64,000 nt of DNA from Erysipelothrix anatis (GTDB taxonomy: Bacteria; Bacillota_I; Bacilli_A; Erysipelotrichales; Erysipelotrichaceae), in contig NZ_WTSX01000008.1 in assembly GCF_009828745.1 (NCBI RefSeq), positions 1 through 64,000 of the forward strand, written 5' to 3'. Below are positions 41,090 to 50,200 of this stretch, piece by piece. The notes beneath the pieces are model-generated. The model had not been told where the DNA came from. It saw only the letters and a program-made list of their open reading frames with translations, and did not search any database. Numbering within the stretch: position 1 is the first letter of the stretch; each line of letters begins with the position of its first letter. Position numbers and translations under genes: made by a program.

Positions 41090-41816
41090 CGAACTCATCA
41101 AAATTAAAAATCTTAAAAAGAACTATGGTAGTCTCGAAGTCCTCAAAGGCATCGACTTCACCATCAACAAAGGTCAAGTTATTTCAATTATCGGGCCTTC
41201 AGGATCGGGTAAATCGACATTTCTAAGATGCTTGAATCTTCTCGAAGTTCCGACAGATGGAACGATTGAATTTAAAGAACAAGTCTTAAGTGCTAAAGGG
41301 AAATCACTGGACAAGATTCGCCAAGAAATTGGAATGGTCTTCCAACACTTCAACGTCTTTCCCAATTTAACGGTACTTGAGAACATCACATTAGCTCCTA
41401 CACTTGAGAAAGGTATTTCTAAGGAAGATGCTAAAGCACAAGCATTAGAACTCCTAGAGCGCGTTGGATTGGCTGACAAGGCTGATACTTTCCCAACGAA
41501 ACTATCAGGGGGTCAGAAACAACGGTTAGCGATTGTGCGCGCCTTGGCGATGAATCCTGATGTCATGCTCTTTGATGAACCAACCAGTGCATTAGACCCT
41601 GAAATGGTAAAAGATGTTTTGGATGTTATCAATCAATTAGCAGACTCGGGAATGACTATTGTGATCGTAACACACGAAATGAACTTTGCGAAACACATCA
41701 GTGATACCGTATTGTTCATGGACGGCGGTATTATTGAAGAAGCTGGAACACCTTCTCAAATTTTCGATAATCCAACAAGCCCTCGTACTCAAGAATTCCT
41801 CAGTAAAGTTTTATAA
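41082..41816 (+). CDS. Amino-acid ABC transporter ATPase (GlnQ/ArtP type)
   Basis: 244 residues. Walker [10 protein letters not shown] is near 37-45, Q-loop [11 protein letters not shown] near 83, signature LSGGQKQR near 137, Walker B VMLFDEP near 157 and H-loop VTHEM, ending with the usual [12 protein letters not shown]. The start at 41082 is preceded by AAAGGA; a longer in-frame form inside the permease gene is rejected. It works with the fused binding-permease protein. Confidence 0.93.
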   Translation: MTNELIKIKNLKKNYGSLEVLKGIDFTINKGQVISIIGPSGSGKSTFLRCLNLLEVPTDGTIEFKEQVLSAKGKSLDKIRQEIGMVFQHFNVFPNLTVLENITLAPTLEKGISKEDAKAQALELLERVGLADKADTFPTKLSGGQKQRLAIVRALAMNPDVMLFDEPTSALDPEMVKDVLDVINQLADSGMTIVIVTHEMNFAKHISDTVLFMDGGIIEEAGTPSQIFDNPTSPRTQEFLSKVL

Positions 41817-41823
41817 TGAAGCA

Positions 41824-41853
41824 AGCAACACATGTCGATGTGTTGCTTTTTTT
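41824..41853 (+). terminator. Terminator of the arginine transporter operon
   Basis: Stem AGCAACACA/TGTGTTGCT followed by seven T's. Confidence 0.9.
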
Positions 41854-41940
41854 AACTATAAGTAGAACAGATGATCTGCATATGTCATACCACAAGATGG
41901 TATTGGCAAAGTGGGCATTGTTAAAGTAAATAGACATACA

Positions 41941-41960
41941 AAAAAGGCCTTACGGCCTTT
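41941..41960 (-). terminator. Terminator of the choloylglycine hydrolase gene
   Basis: Stem AAAGGCC/GGCCTTT with T's on the minus strand, 8 bp past the stop. Confidence 0.75.
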
Positions 41961-41967
41961 CTCTTTA

Positions 41968-42951
41968 TTATTTTATTGAACCAAATACTTGTTGGGTTGG
42001 TACAGGATGACTTAAGGCATCTTGCCCATCCAGCGTGAAGTCGTTAAGATTTACGCGAACGATTTGTGAGTTGTTGTACATCTTAAAGTAATACGTACGC
42101 GTATTTGTCATCATACATGTAGTGTATTGCGTGTAGTCTAAGGAGTTACGTTGTGTCACAACGGATCCTTTCATAATATCAACACCGCTTAGAATATGAT
42201 ATGCGCTGTTGACTAGATCTTCCTCGCCATAGTTTGGCACGCGTGTTAATTTCGCAAAAAGCGTACGAATGAATCGTGAAGGTGGACTGTAATCGCCAGG
42301 TAAACCAAAGGTACCCGATCCCTGCCCAAATGGCTTAAAGGTTTCTTCAAAGAGTTCAACAGGTTCTACTTGTTTTGGATTAACTCCTATATAGTTACGA
42401 ATATTTGTTTTATGCCAGTCGTAATCCGGACTGTTAGCCATAACACCCAGTTTGTTTTCATGGATTTTAAGTCCGTCTTTTAACGGTTCTACGATGATGC
42501 TGCGTCCTGTTGCATCGGTAAACACCCAGTGCAATGGCGATGCAATCCCTAACATAGGATTGGCATCATTGGTAATATTAATGCGACCAAAAGCTTCTAC
42601 CACTTCTTCAATCGAAGTATACGATGCAAGAATCCAGTTTACAATTTCATGGGACATAAGGTTGAGTGCACCCTCTTTTTGATCATTGTAATGAGCATAG
42701 CCTTCAAAATATAGTACTGCAGCTGCAAGTCCATACTCATTCAATCCGTCTGCCATAATATGATCGCCAATATTTTTAGATAAACCTAAGAATGCGAAAT
42801 GATTGGTTAATGGTTGATCAAGCAAACCAAATTTCAGTGGATAATCACGCTGAATTATCGTCATTTCTGGTGAGAGATCATATGAGAAGTCCATGGTTCG
42901 TGCAAGTAAATGCAAATCATCACGACTCTTTAATGAAACACTTGTACACAT
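41968..42951 (-). CDS. Choloylglycine hydrolase / penicillin V acylase family enzyme
   Basis: 327 residues, the family length. The Ntn-hydrolase nucleophile is Cys2, exposed when Met1 is removed (MCTS). ARTMDFSYD supplies the Arg and Asp near 18-23, VMANSPDYDWH the Asn near 172, and NSLDYTQYTTCMMTN near 285 completes the fold. Members are bile salt hydrolases, penicillin V acylases or acyl-homoserine-lactone/ceramide-type amidases; which one cannot be read by eye. There is no signal peptide, so it is cytoplasmic. Single gene with its own -10 (TATAAT) about 25 bp upstream. Confidence 0.9.
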   Translation of the reverse strand: MCTSVSLKSRDDLHLLARTMDFSYDLSPEMTIIQRDYPLKFGLLDQPLTNHFAFLGLSKNIGDHIMADGLNEYGLAAAVLYFEGYAHYNDQKEGALNLMSHEIVNWILASYTSIEEVVEAFGRINITNDANPMLGIASPLHWVFTDATGRSIIVEPLKDGLKIHENKLGVMANSPDYDWHKTNIRNYIGVNPKQVEPVELFEETFKPFGQGSGTFGLPGDYSPPSRFIRTLFAKLTRVPNYGEEDLVNSAYHILSGVDIMKGSVVTQRNSLDYTQYTTCMMTNTRTYYFKMYNNSQIVRVNLNDFTLDGQDALSHPVPTQQVFGSIK

Positions 42952-43000
42952 AAATAAAGCCCCCTTTTTTTATATTATATAGTTTATGCGGGGAATAATA

Positions 43001-43022
43001 AAGACCTACAGGTGTAGGTCTT
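43001..43022 (-). terminator. Terminator of the malQ transcript
   Basis: Stem AAGACCTACA/TGTAGGTCTT, 20 bp past malQ, with a T-rich tail on the minus strand. Confidence 0.8.
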
Positions 43023-43041
43023 TTAAGGAGATTGTATGTTT

Positions 43042-44475
43042 TTAATCAACAACTCTGTCAAACGCTGTGACAAGCGTTGCTAGAAATTGAAAGGCATCAG
43101 TGAGATCGGTATTTAAATCGAGTTTCCATTCCCAGTTAGGAGACCCAATTGTTCCCGGTTCATTGATTCGTGCTTCATTATCAAGTCCCATAAGATCTTG
43201 AATCGGCAGAATCGCCCAGTTCGCATTTAGTGAGAGTGTATACGATGCGACTTGTTGCCATAGCGATGGGTAATCGTGGCCAAGATCCTTAAGATTTTTG
43301 GTAATTTCTTTATATTTTTTTATGGTGAGTTCATCCGTCCAATCTGCCATAGTTTGATTATCATGCGTTCCTGTGTAAACAAGAATATTCGAATCAACAA
43401 GGGCGTTGGCTTCAAGCTCATGCGGATTGAGATTGAATTGAATTATCTTCATACCCATGAGATCGTAGTCATCACGAAGTTCAAGAACTTCCGGTCGTAA
43501 ATCACCCAAATCCTCGACTACAAGTTCCAAATTTTCAATTTGACGGTACATAGCATCGAAGAAATGATTGCGTGGACCTATTTTCCATTCGCCAATGCGT
43601 GCGGTTTCACTTTCTCCCGGTATGATCCAATAGGTATCAAAAGCACGGAAGTGATCAATCCTAATCACATCAAACATTTCTTGATTCCATCGTAAACGAT
43701 CTGCCCAAAGCGCATAGTCATTATGTGCCATAGCTTTCCAATCATAAATAGGATTTCCCCACAACTGACCTTCAGTACTAAAATAGTCAGGCGGAACACC
43801 CGCAACCCAAGCTGGTGTGCCATCACGGTTCAATAAAAACTGATCGCGATGATGATATACCTCAGCAGAGTCATGACCTAAGTAAATCGGAATATCACCA
43901 ACGACGCGAATACCTAAGTCATTCGCATACTTTTTAAGGTCCATCCACTGCATGTAGAATACATATTGAACAAAACGTTCGTATTCGAGCTCGGACTCTG
44001 AAACCTTCATGACTTTCCATTCTGTCCATGACGCATTATCGTTCAATTTTTTAAGAGCAATAAATGTCACATACTCATCAAGCCACGTTACCGCTACTTC
44101 AAGAAAGGCATCATAAGACGCATCTTTCTTAAAATGTTGGAATGCATTACGAAGGTATGCTGTTTTCAAAGTACGAACAGCTCCAAAATTGACGCGCTTG
44201 CCAAAAACAGGTTCTTGGTCAAACTCGAGTTGCAAGGTTGCATATAGCTTCTCGATCGATATATAAATTTCATCGCCTGCAAACGATGAATACGTTTGGT
44301 ATGGACTGTTTCCATATCCGACAGGGTTTAGTGGCAAGATTTGCCAAATAGTTGCGTTTGTTTTTGCGAGATTTTGAATCCAAGTATAAGCACTTGATCC
44401 AAAGTCACCGATGCCAAGTGTCCCTTCAAAACTGGACACCGGCATCAGGACACCAGCGCGTCTTGTCTGTGTCAT
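43042..44475 (-). CDS. malQ: 4-alpha-glucanotransferase
   Basis: 477-residue GH77 enzyme that disproportionates maltodextrins, cytoplasmic. It opens with RRAGVLMPVSSFEG and GDFG, and carries the nucleophile region VIRIDHFRAF, the acid/base Glu in VVEDLGDL and the third Asp in GTHDNQTM. Length and motif order match bacterial amylomaltases. The ATG at 44475 follows GGAAGG and lies 1 bp after the phosphorylase stop, so both genes are one transcript. Confidence 0.95.
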   Translation of the reverse strand: MTQTRRAGVLMPVSSFEGTLGIGDFGSSAYTWIQNLAKTNATIWQILPLNPVGYGNSPYQTYSSFAGDEIYISIEKLYATLQLEFDQEPVFGKRVNFGAVRTLKTAYLRNAFQHFKKDASYDAFLEVAVTWLDEYVTFIALKKLNDNASWTEWKVMKVSESELEYERFVQYVFYMQWMDLKKYANDLGIRVVGDIPIYLGHDSAEVYHHRDQFLLNRDGTPAWVAGVPPDYFSTEGQLWGNPIYDWKAMAHNDYALWADRLRWNQEMFDVIRIDHFRAFDTYWIIPGESETARIGEWKIGPRNHFFDAMYRQIENLELVVEDLGDLRPEVLELRDDYDLMGMKIIQFNLNPHELEANALVDSNILVYTGTHDNQTMADWTDELTIKKYKEITKNLKDLGHDYPSLWQQVASYTLSLNANWAILPIQDLMGLDNEARINEPGTIGSPNWEWKLDLNTDLTDAFQFLATLVTAFDRVVD

Positions 44476-44476
44476 A

Positions 44477-46717
44477 CTATACCTTCCAAATATCACGATT
44501 GTATTCCGCAATCGTACGGTCGCTTGAGAAGAAACCTGCGCGTGCAATATTAATTAATGTCTTCTTAGCCCAGGTCATGCGGTCTTCATAGTCCGCAATC
44601 ATTGTGTTTTTAGTTGCAATGTATGCTTCAAGGTCAATCAAAGTCATGAACCAGTCTTTGCTAATTAGTTCATGATGCAAGCGATCAAGATTTTCTTTTG
44701 TTCCACTTGCAAGCATTAACGGTCCATTGATAAAATCAACGGCCTGTTTAATTTGAGGGCTCTTTTCATAATAATCTCTTGATACATAATCAGCTTTCGC
44801 ATAGTGTTCGATAATCGTATCACTGGATTCACCAAAGATATAAATATTTTCATCACCTACAAGTTCGCTGATTTCAACGTTAGCGCCATCCATAGTTCCC
44901 AGTGTTAAAGCGCCATTCAGCATAAATTTCATGTTTCCTGTTCCACTTGCTTCTTTAGATGCAAGCGAAATTTGCTCAGAGATATCACATGCAGGAATCA
45001 ACATTTCGGCCTTCGATACATTGTAGTTTTCCACAAAGACAATTTGTAAGTATTGGCTTACGAGTTCGTCATCCGCAATCACTTTGGATAGCGTGAGTAA
45101 AGCGTGAATAATGTCCTTAGCGATCGTATAGGCAGGTGCTGCTTTCGAACCAAAGAACATTGTAAGTGGACGTGTTGGAACATATCCCGCTTTAATTTCA
45201 TGGTACATGTGAATTGCATAGAGTAAATTCATTTGTTGGCGTTTGTATTCATGAAGACGTTTAATTTGAATATCGAAAATAGCATCCGCATTAACACTAA
45301 TGCCTTCCGTCTTTTCAATATATGCAGCAAGGTCTTCTTTCTTCGTATGTTTGATCGTTAGTAATTCTTGAAGGCTTGCTTCATCATCCACAAAACGCTC
45401 TAACTTCAATAATTCCATAGCATCCTGCTTAAATCCATCACCAATACGTGTTTCGATAAATTCAGTTAGCGGTCGGTTGGTATGTTGGAGCCAACGACGG
45501 AATGTAATTCCATTAGTCTTATTATTAAATCGGTCAGGATACATATCAAAGAACGGTTTGAGTTCACTGTTTTTTAAGATTTCTGTATGTAAGGCTGCAA
45601 CACCATTGGTTGATTTACTGAAATGGATTGCAAGTGACGCCATATGTACACGTCCTTCGTGATCAATAACCGCAGTACGAGCATCATTGCTTCGTGCTGC
45701 CGCAAGATCTTGAAGTTGATGTAATAATGGTACTAAACTTGCATCAACTGCTTCAAAGTATGCGAGTGGCCATTTTTCAAGTGCTTCTGCCAAAATTGTA
45801 TGGTTGGTGTACGCACAGGTGTTTGAAATAATTTCAACGGCACGATCAAATGCTATACCATCTGCCAACAAGGCTTTTAAAAGTAACACGATGACCATCG
45901 ATGGGTGTGTATCGTTAATTTGAATGGTTGCATAAGAATCCAAACGGTCAAGATGGTCTTTGTGTTCTTCTAAGATCCACGCAAGTCCCCCAGAAACCAT
46001 AAAATACTGTTGTGCAAAGCGAAGACGTAACCCTTCTTCGGTTGAGTCATCTGGATATAAGAATAATGTGAGGTTCTTGTCCACAGCACGCTCATCAAAA
46101 CGAATTCCTTCTGTAATGATTGAATCATCAATTGACTCAAGATCGAATAAACGAAGCGGTGCTTTTTCACCGTTATATCCGAGTACGTCAATTTCATACA
46201 TACGACCCGTCACTGCGACATCGCCAATTTGTACGGGCACTGTAAAATCAGTCTTACGTAACCAACCTGGTTTGTCCAACCACGTATCTTTTTCTTCAGC
46301 TTGAAGTCGATTCCGGAACACTTGGCGGAACAGACCGTAGTGGTAGACTAAACCGAGCCCTTGGCCATTCAGTCCTAATGTTGCGATTGAATCCATAAAG
46401 CACGCTGCAAGTCGTCCTAATCCACCATTTCCTAGTGATGGTTCTGGTTCATAATCTTCAACTTCAGAAATATCGCGACCATTCGCAGCTAACACATCGC
46501 GAACTTCATCATAGATGCCTAAATTCATTAAATTATTGGATAATAGTTTTCCAATTAGAAACTCTGCCGACATGTAGTAGACGCTGCGTTCGCCCGTCAC
46601 AGCTGGTACTTTAGCAATGCGATTTTGTGCAATTTCAAGCACAGCTTCGTATAATTTATCGACCGATACAGTACGCATATCCGTATCTAAAATATGTTCT
46701 AATTCTTGTTTTATCAT
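44477..46717 (-). CDS. malP: Maltodextrin/glycogen phosphorylase
   Basis: 746-residue GT35 enzyme that releases glucose-1-phosphate from alpha-1,4-glucans. VYYMSAEFLIGKLL and EPSLGNGGLGRLAACF near the N-terminus, TNHT, and the PLP site SGTGNMKFMLNGALTLGT near 610-630 are all present. No glycogen-synthesis genes are nearby, and it sits between a LacI regulator and malQ, so maltodextrin is the likely substrate. A GAAAACGTTTTC operator lies 12 bp upstream of the start. Confidence 0.95.
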   Translation of the reverse strand: MIKQELEHILDTDMRTVSVDKLYEAVLEIAQNRIAKVPAVTGERSVYYMSAEFLIGKLLSNNLMNLGIYDEVRDVLAANGRDISEVEDYEPEPSLGNGGLGRLAACFMDSIATLGLNGQGLGLVYHYGLFRQVFRNRLQAEEKDTWLDKPGWLRKTDFTVPVQIGDVAVTGRMYEIDVLGYNGEKAPLRLFDLESIDDSIITEGIRFDERAVDKNLTLFLYPDDSTEEGLRLRFAQQYFMVSGGLAWILEEHKDHLDRLDSYATIQINDTHPSMVIVLLLKALLADGIAFDRAVEIISNTCAYTNHTILAEALEKWPLAYFEAVDASLVPLLHQLQDLAAARSNDARTAVIDHEGRVHMASLAIHFSKSTNGVAALHTEILKNSELKPFFDMYPDRFNNKTNGITFRRWLQHTNRPLTEFIETRIGDGFKQDAMELLKLERFVDDEASLQELLTIKHTKKEDLAAYIEKTEGISVNADAIFDIQIKRLHEYKRQQMNLLYAIHMYHEIKAGYVPTRPLTMFFGSKAAPAYTIAKDIIHALLTLSKVIADDELVSQYLQIVFVENYNVSKAEMLIPACDISEQISLASKEASGTGNMKFMLNGALTLGTMDGANVEISELVGDENIYIFGESSDTIIEHYAKADYVSRDYYEKSPQIKQAVDFINGPLMLASGTKENLDRLHHELISKDWFMTLIDLEAYIATKNTMIADYEDRMTWAKKTLINIARAGFFSSDRTIAEYNRDIWKV

Positions 46718-46728
46718 GGGTTTCCTCC

Positions 46729-46740
46729 GAAAACGTTTTC
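46729..46740. promoter_or_regulatory. LacI-family operator before malP
   Basis: Perfect palindrome GAAAACGTTTTC, 12 bp before the phosphorylase ATG. Identical to the site at 56051 and one base different from 52818. Confidence 0.75.
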
Positions 46741-46757
46741 TAAAAGATGTTAATAAT

Positions 46758-46773
46758 TAGGGCTTTCGCCCTA
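46758..46773 (-). terminator. Hairpin after the LacI regulator gene
   Basis: TAGGGC-TTTC-GCCCTA, between the regulator and malP. The T-tract is poor (AATTATTA), so it may be a partial terminator or an mRNA stabiliser. Confidence 0.5.
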
Positions 46774-46777
46774 GTTA

Positions 46778-47767
46778 TTACATGATGACATCATCGTATG
46801 ATATCGTAGTCAGTTCATAGTCCATTAAGATTTCTTCAGATGGGTTTCCTTGGAGTAAGCGGCTCACTGCATTCATCGCATTTACCGATACCTGGTAGAA
46901 ATCTTGACGTACCGTATCAATTTTATAGTTAATATACCCTAATAGTGTAATCCCGTCAAATCCACAAACTGGGCGGAATTCTTCGATCTCCTTCAGTCCA
47001 TGTACAGCCCCAATGGCTGTAAGGTCTGAAGCACAGATCACAAGATCTGATTTTAGTGCGTGTTGTTTCACTAATTCACGTGCCCGTTTCTCACTAAAAT
47101 TTGCATATTGCGCATTCATGGTGACACCCAACTCATCGCAAGCATTCACAACACCTTGCATTCTTAAGTCTGTGACATAGCCATCACGACGTCCAGCCAA
47201 ATATAAAATACGTTTCGCTTTATGACGTTTGATCATTTTGACGGCAATATCGTATTGGGCCGTTTCATGATCAACCATGACATAACTAGTTCGTGGACCA
47301 ATGATTGGTGCATCTACCACAACACTTGGGAACACATCCATATCTATCAATTCTTTGTACGAGACAGCTTCTTTCGATAATCCATAGTAGATAACTGCAC
47401 TCACTCGAAGTGAATTAAAATGCTGAAGAATTTCTTTCGCATTCTTTCCTTCAAGAAGATTAGAGAAGACAGGTATTACTTCAATTTTAAGTTCTTTGGA
47501 ATGATTCATCGCCCCAAAGAGATACTGCATATTAATTTCATCAATTGCTTGGCGGTGGTTGTTGATAAAAATGACCAACGCCACCCTTTTGCCTTGCTTG
47601 GATGATAATGCAGATGCAATGGAGTTTGGCACATAGTTGAGTTCTTCAACTGCTGCAAGTACTTTTGCACGTGTTGCATCACTAATATTATTGTAGTTGT
47701 TTAAAACCTTAGAAACAGTTGAAACCCCTACGCCTGCTTTTTTAGCGACATCATTTATACTGGCCAT
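46778..47767 (-). CDS. malR: LacI family maltodextrin regulator (MalR-like)
   Basis: 329 residues. The N-terminal LacI helix-turn-helix (INDVAKKAGVGVSTVSKVLNN, hinge about 46-60) is followed by a periplasmic-binding-like effector domain. It lies inside the maltodextrin locus, and three near-identical GAAAACGTTTTC palindromes occur in front of malP, malE and the amylase gene. Together these identify it as the likely repressor, released by maltose or maltodextrin (established for MalR homologues; inferred here). Confidence 0.9.
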   Translation of the reverse strand: MASINDVAKKAGVGVSTVSKVLNNYNNISDATRAKVLAAVEELNYVPNSIASALSSKQGKRVALVIFINNHRQAIDEINMQYLFGAMNHSKELKIEVIPVFSNLLEGKNAKEILQHFNSLRVSAVIYYGLSKEAVSYKELIDMDVFPSVVVDAPIIGPRTSYVMVDHETAQYDIAVKMIKRHKAKRILYLAGRRDGYVTDLRMQGVVNACDELGVTMNAQYANFSEKRARELVKQHALKSDLVICASDLTAIGAVHGLKEIEEFRPVCGFDGITLLGYINYKIDTVRQDFYQVSVNAMNAVSRLLQGNPSEEILMDYELTTISYDDVIM

Positions 47768-47791
47768 GTGTTGCCTCCCTTACACTGATTA

Positions 47792-47800
47792 ATTATAGCA
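47792..47800 (-). promoter_or_regulatory. Extended -10 promoter of malR
   Basis: TGC-TATAAT on the minus strand, 25 bp before the regulator start; no strong -35. Confidence 0.5.
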
Positions 47801-47861
47801 TCCTGACTGTAAATACGTGGAAAATCACGCTTTTTTCAGCAAGTATCACATATCTTTTGTT

Positions 47862-49346
47862 TTATTTGTCTCTAACGATAATACTACTCATGCCTTCGAT
47901 TTGCAATCCATCTGACGATGCTTTTGCAGATCCTTGAATGGTATCTAGAATGGAATACGAGCCTGGCAGCGTTTGTAATTCCTGCGATAAATTATGAATA
48001 ACGGTAATATCGTCATGTCTCATGACGTATAATGCTGCACTGGATGTCACTGCAGTGGGTGAGCTCGTAACCAGCTGCGGATACTTATTCCGTATTTTAA
48101 TTGCGTGTGCATAATGATTAAGTAACGATGCTTTATCCTTTTCTTGATCCGCAACTGACGAATCAAAAGGTACTGTATAGTCCGCATTTTGTGGTGCTTT
48201 CGTTTGACCCGTTGTTTCTTTTTGAGACCAGACCATAGGCAAGCGTTTGTTTTCATCAACACCGCTTCCCTTCATCCCAATCTCTTCGCCGTAGTAAACA
48301 AACGGATTTCCTGGCATCATCAAGTATAATGACGCAGCCATCTTCTGTTGATCTACATCATTAAAGTATGTTGCGGATCGACCCTGATCATGATTCGATA
48401 AAAAGGGTGCATCTAAAGCATTTTCATTATTAACTTTAATTGCTTGATTATATTCTGCAACAAACTGTGCAAGTGATTGACCGTCACCTTTTTTCACGCT
48501 CTTTGCAATCATACCGTTGGCTTGGCTGAGACCAAAATTAAAGAAAGAGTCAATATTTGATGCATACATATCCGTTACAATCGCATTCGGAATCCATGCT
48601 TCCGCAACGATATATGCATCTTTTGTATGTGTTTTTACTTCAGTATTGAGCCAATCTAAAAATTCATTGTTACGCGCTACATCATCAGCATAATAATGAC
48701 TGGTTGCATCAAGACGAAAGCCTTTAACACCCATGTCGAGCCAATATGTAACGATATCCGAGATTTCACGGCGCACTTCTAAACTATCCAAATTTAAATC
48801 TGGCATATGTTCAGAGAACACCGATTCATACCAAATACCCGGTGCATATTCACGATATCCCGTTTGCCACGTATCACTGAAATTGTAGTATTCACAATAT
48901 TTGTTTGAATCACATGTGTTGGTCTGTTTCGCAGCAACTGCCTGGGTAAACCATGGATGCTCAATAGATGTATGATTGAGTACCAAATCGAGAATCAAGG
49001 TCATGCTTCGAGATTCCATTGCGGTTAATAAGTTTTTCATTGATTCCAAATCCCCATACTGAGGATCAATTGCCTTATAATCGGTGACATCATACTTATG
49101 ATATGACGGTGATGGCATCACAGGCATAAACCATACATTTGAAATCCCCAATGTTTCTTGGATATATGGAAGTTTCTCACGAACACCATCAAGATCACCC
49201 ATACCGTCACCATTACTGTCATAATACGATGCAACAAATATTTCGTAATAGACTGAAGGTATTTCAGGATGGACATACGATGTTTGTGACGATGCACATC
49301 CTGAAATCATTAAGACTAAGATTAGAAGTAAACTCAATTTTTTCAT
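47862..49346 (-). CDS. Lipoprotein alpha-glucosidase/alpha-amylase (GH13)
   Basis: 494 residues. A lipoprotein signal peptide (lipobox ISGC, Cys at about 17) anchors it outside the cell. The GH13 motifs are DLVLNHT, GFRLDATSHYY (nucleophile Asp), VAEAW (acid/base Glu) and FLSNHDQGR (third Asp). It overlaps malG by one base and is the last gene of the malEFG operon, so it likely trims dextrins next to the transporter. Cys pair CDSNKYC near 145 may form a disulfide. Confidence 0.92.
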   Translation of the reverse strand: MKKLSLLLILVLMISGCASSQTSYVHPEIPSVYYEIFVASYYDSNGDGMGDLDGVREKLPYIQETLGISNVWFMPVMPSPSYHKYDVTDYKAIDPQYGDLESMKNLLTAMESRSMTLILDLVLNHTSIEHPWFTQAVAAKQTNTCDSNKYCEYYNFSDTWQTGYREYAPGIWYESVFSEHMPDLNLDSLEVRREISDIVTYWLDMGVKGFRLDATSHYYADDVARNNEFLDWLNTEVKTHTKDAYIVAEAWIPNAIVTDMYASNIDSFFNFGLSQANGMIAKSVKKGDGQSLAQFVAEYNQAIKVNNENALDAPFLSNHDQGRSATYFNDVDQQKMAASLYLMMPGNPFVYYGEEIGMKGSGVDENKRLPMVWSQKETTGQTKAPQNADYTVPFDSSVADQEKDKASLLNHYAHAIKIRNKYPQLVTSSPTAVTSSAALYVMRHDDITVIHNLSQELQTLPGSYSILDTIQGSAKASSDGLQIEGMSSIIVRDK

Positions 49347-50200
49347 TATCCTTTAACAGAGCCTCCGGTAACACCTGTTACATAGTATTTTTGCATAAAG
49401 ATAAAGAGAATTGTAATCGGAATCGCAATCAATACCGCTGCCGCACAGAAGCGGGTAAAGTATTGATAGATGTTCTCACGTTTCAACATCTCGAAGAGTC
49501 CTAGAGCGACTGTATAGTTATTGTAGTTATCACGCATGATAAAACTTACAAAGATAAAATCGACCCATGGTGCTAAGAATGATGTTAATACAGTATAGAC
49601 AATAATTGGTTTTGAAAGTGGTAACGTAATTTTCCAGAAAATATCGTTACGAGTCGCACCATCAATAATCGCTGATTCATCGATGGCCTTTGGAATCGTA
49701 TCAAAGAATCCTTTGGAGATATAGTAACCCATCGCTGCTCCACCTGAATAAACAAGAACAAGTGCCGCTAGTGATTGGTCCAACCCAATTGCTTTAATTA
49801 GATAATAAATTGCAATCATTGCCATAAAGCCAGGGAACATCCCAATAACTAATACCACATTCATCATGGGTTTACGCAATTTGAAGCGTAATCGTGAAAA
49901 TGCATACGATGTTGCAAGTGTAATAACAGTCGAAATCGCACATGTAAAGATAGCAACAATCAACGTGTTCATAAACCAACGTGGAAAGTTAAATAATGTC
50001 GTATCTGTAAACAGACGTGTATAGTTATCGAGTGTCCATGTTTTAGGAATAATGTAACTTGTAAATGCTCCACCTTCTCCACGGAACGATGTCATGACAA
50101 CCCATGCTACTGGTAGTAACCAGATAAAACTTAGGATTGTTAGGACAGTATGGCCTGCTGCACTTGTTGCACGGCGTTTTGCTTTAATACCTCGGATCAT
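49346..50200 (-). CDS. malG: Maltodextrin ABC transporter permease MalG
   Basis: 284 residues, six helices, with the EAA loop DESAIIDGATRNDIFWKITLP near residues 180-200. It ends in a GGSVKG tail typical of MalG. It overlaps malF by 4 bp. Confidence 0.93.
   Translation of the reverse strand: MIRGIKAKRRATSAAGHTVLTILSFIWLLPVAWVVMTSFRGEGGAFTSYIIPKTWTLDNYTRLFTDTTLFNFPRWFMNTLIVAIFTCAISTVITLATSYAFSRLRFKLRKPMMNVVLVIGMFPGFMAMIAIYYLIKAIGLDQSLAALVLVYSGGAAMGYYISKGFFDTIPKAIDESAIIDGATRNDIFWKITLPLSKPIIVYTVLTSFLAPWVDFIFVSFIMRDNYNNYTVALGLFEMLKRENIYQYFTRFCAAAVLIAIPITILFIFMQKYYVTGVTGGSVKG

Noticed and set aside
45960-46304. 114-codon plus-strand frame inside the phosphorylase gene
   Set aside because: Antisense shadow of a conserved gene.
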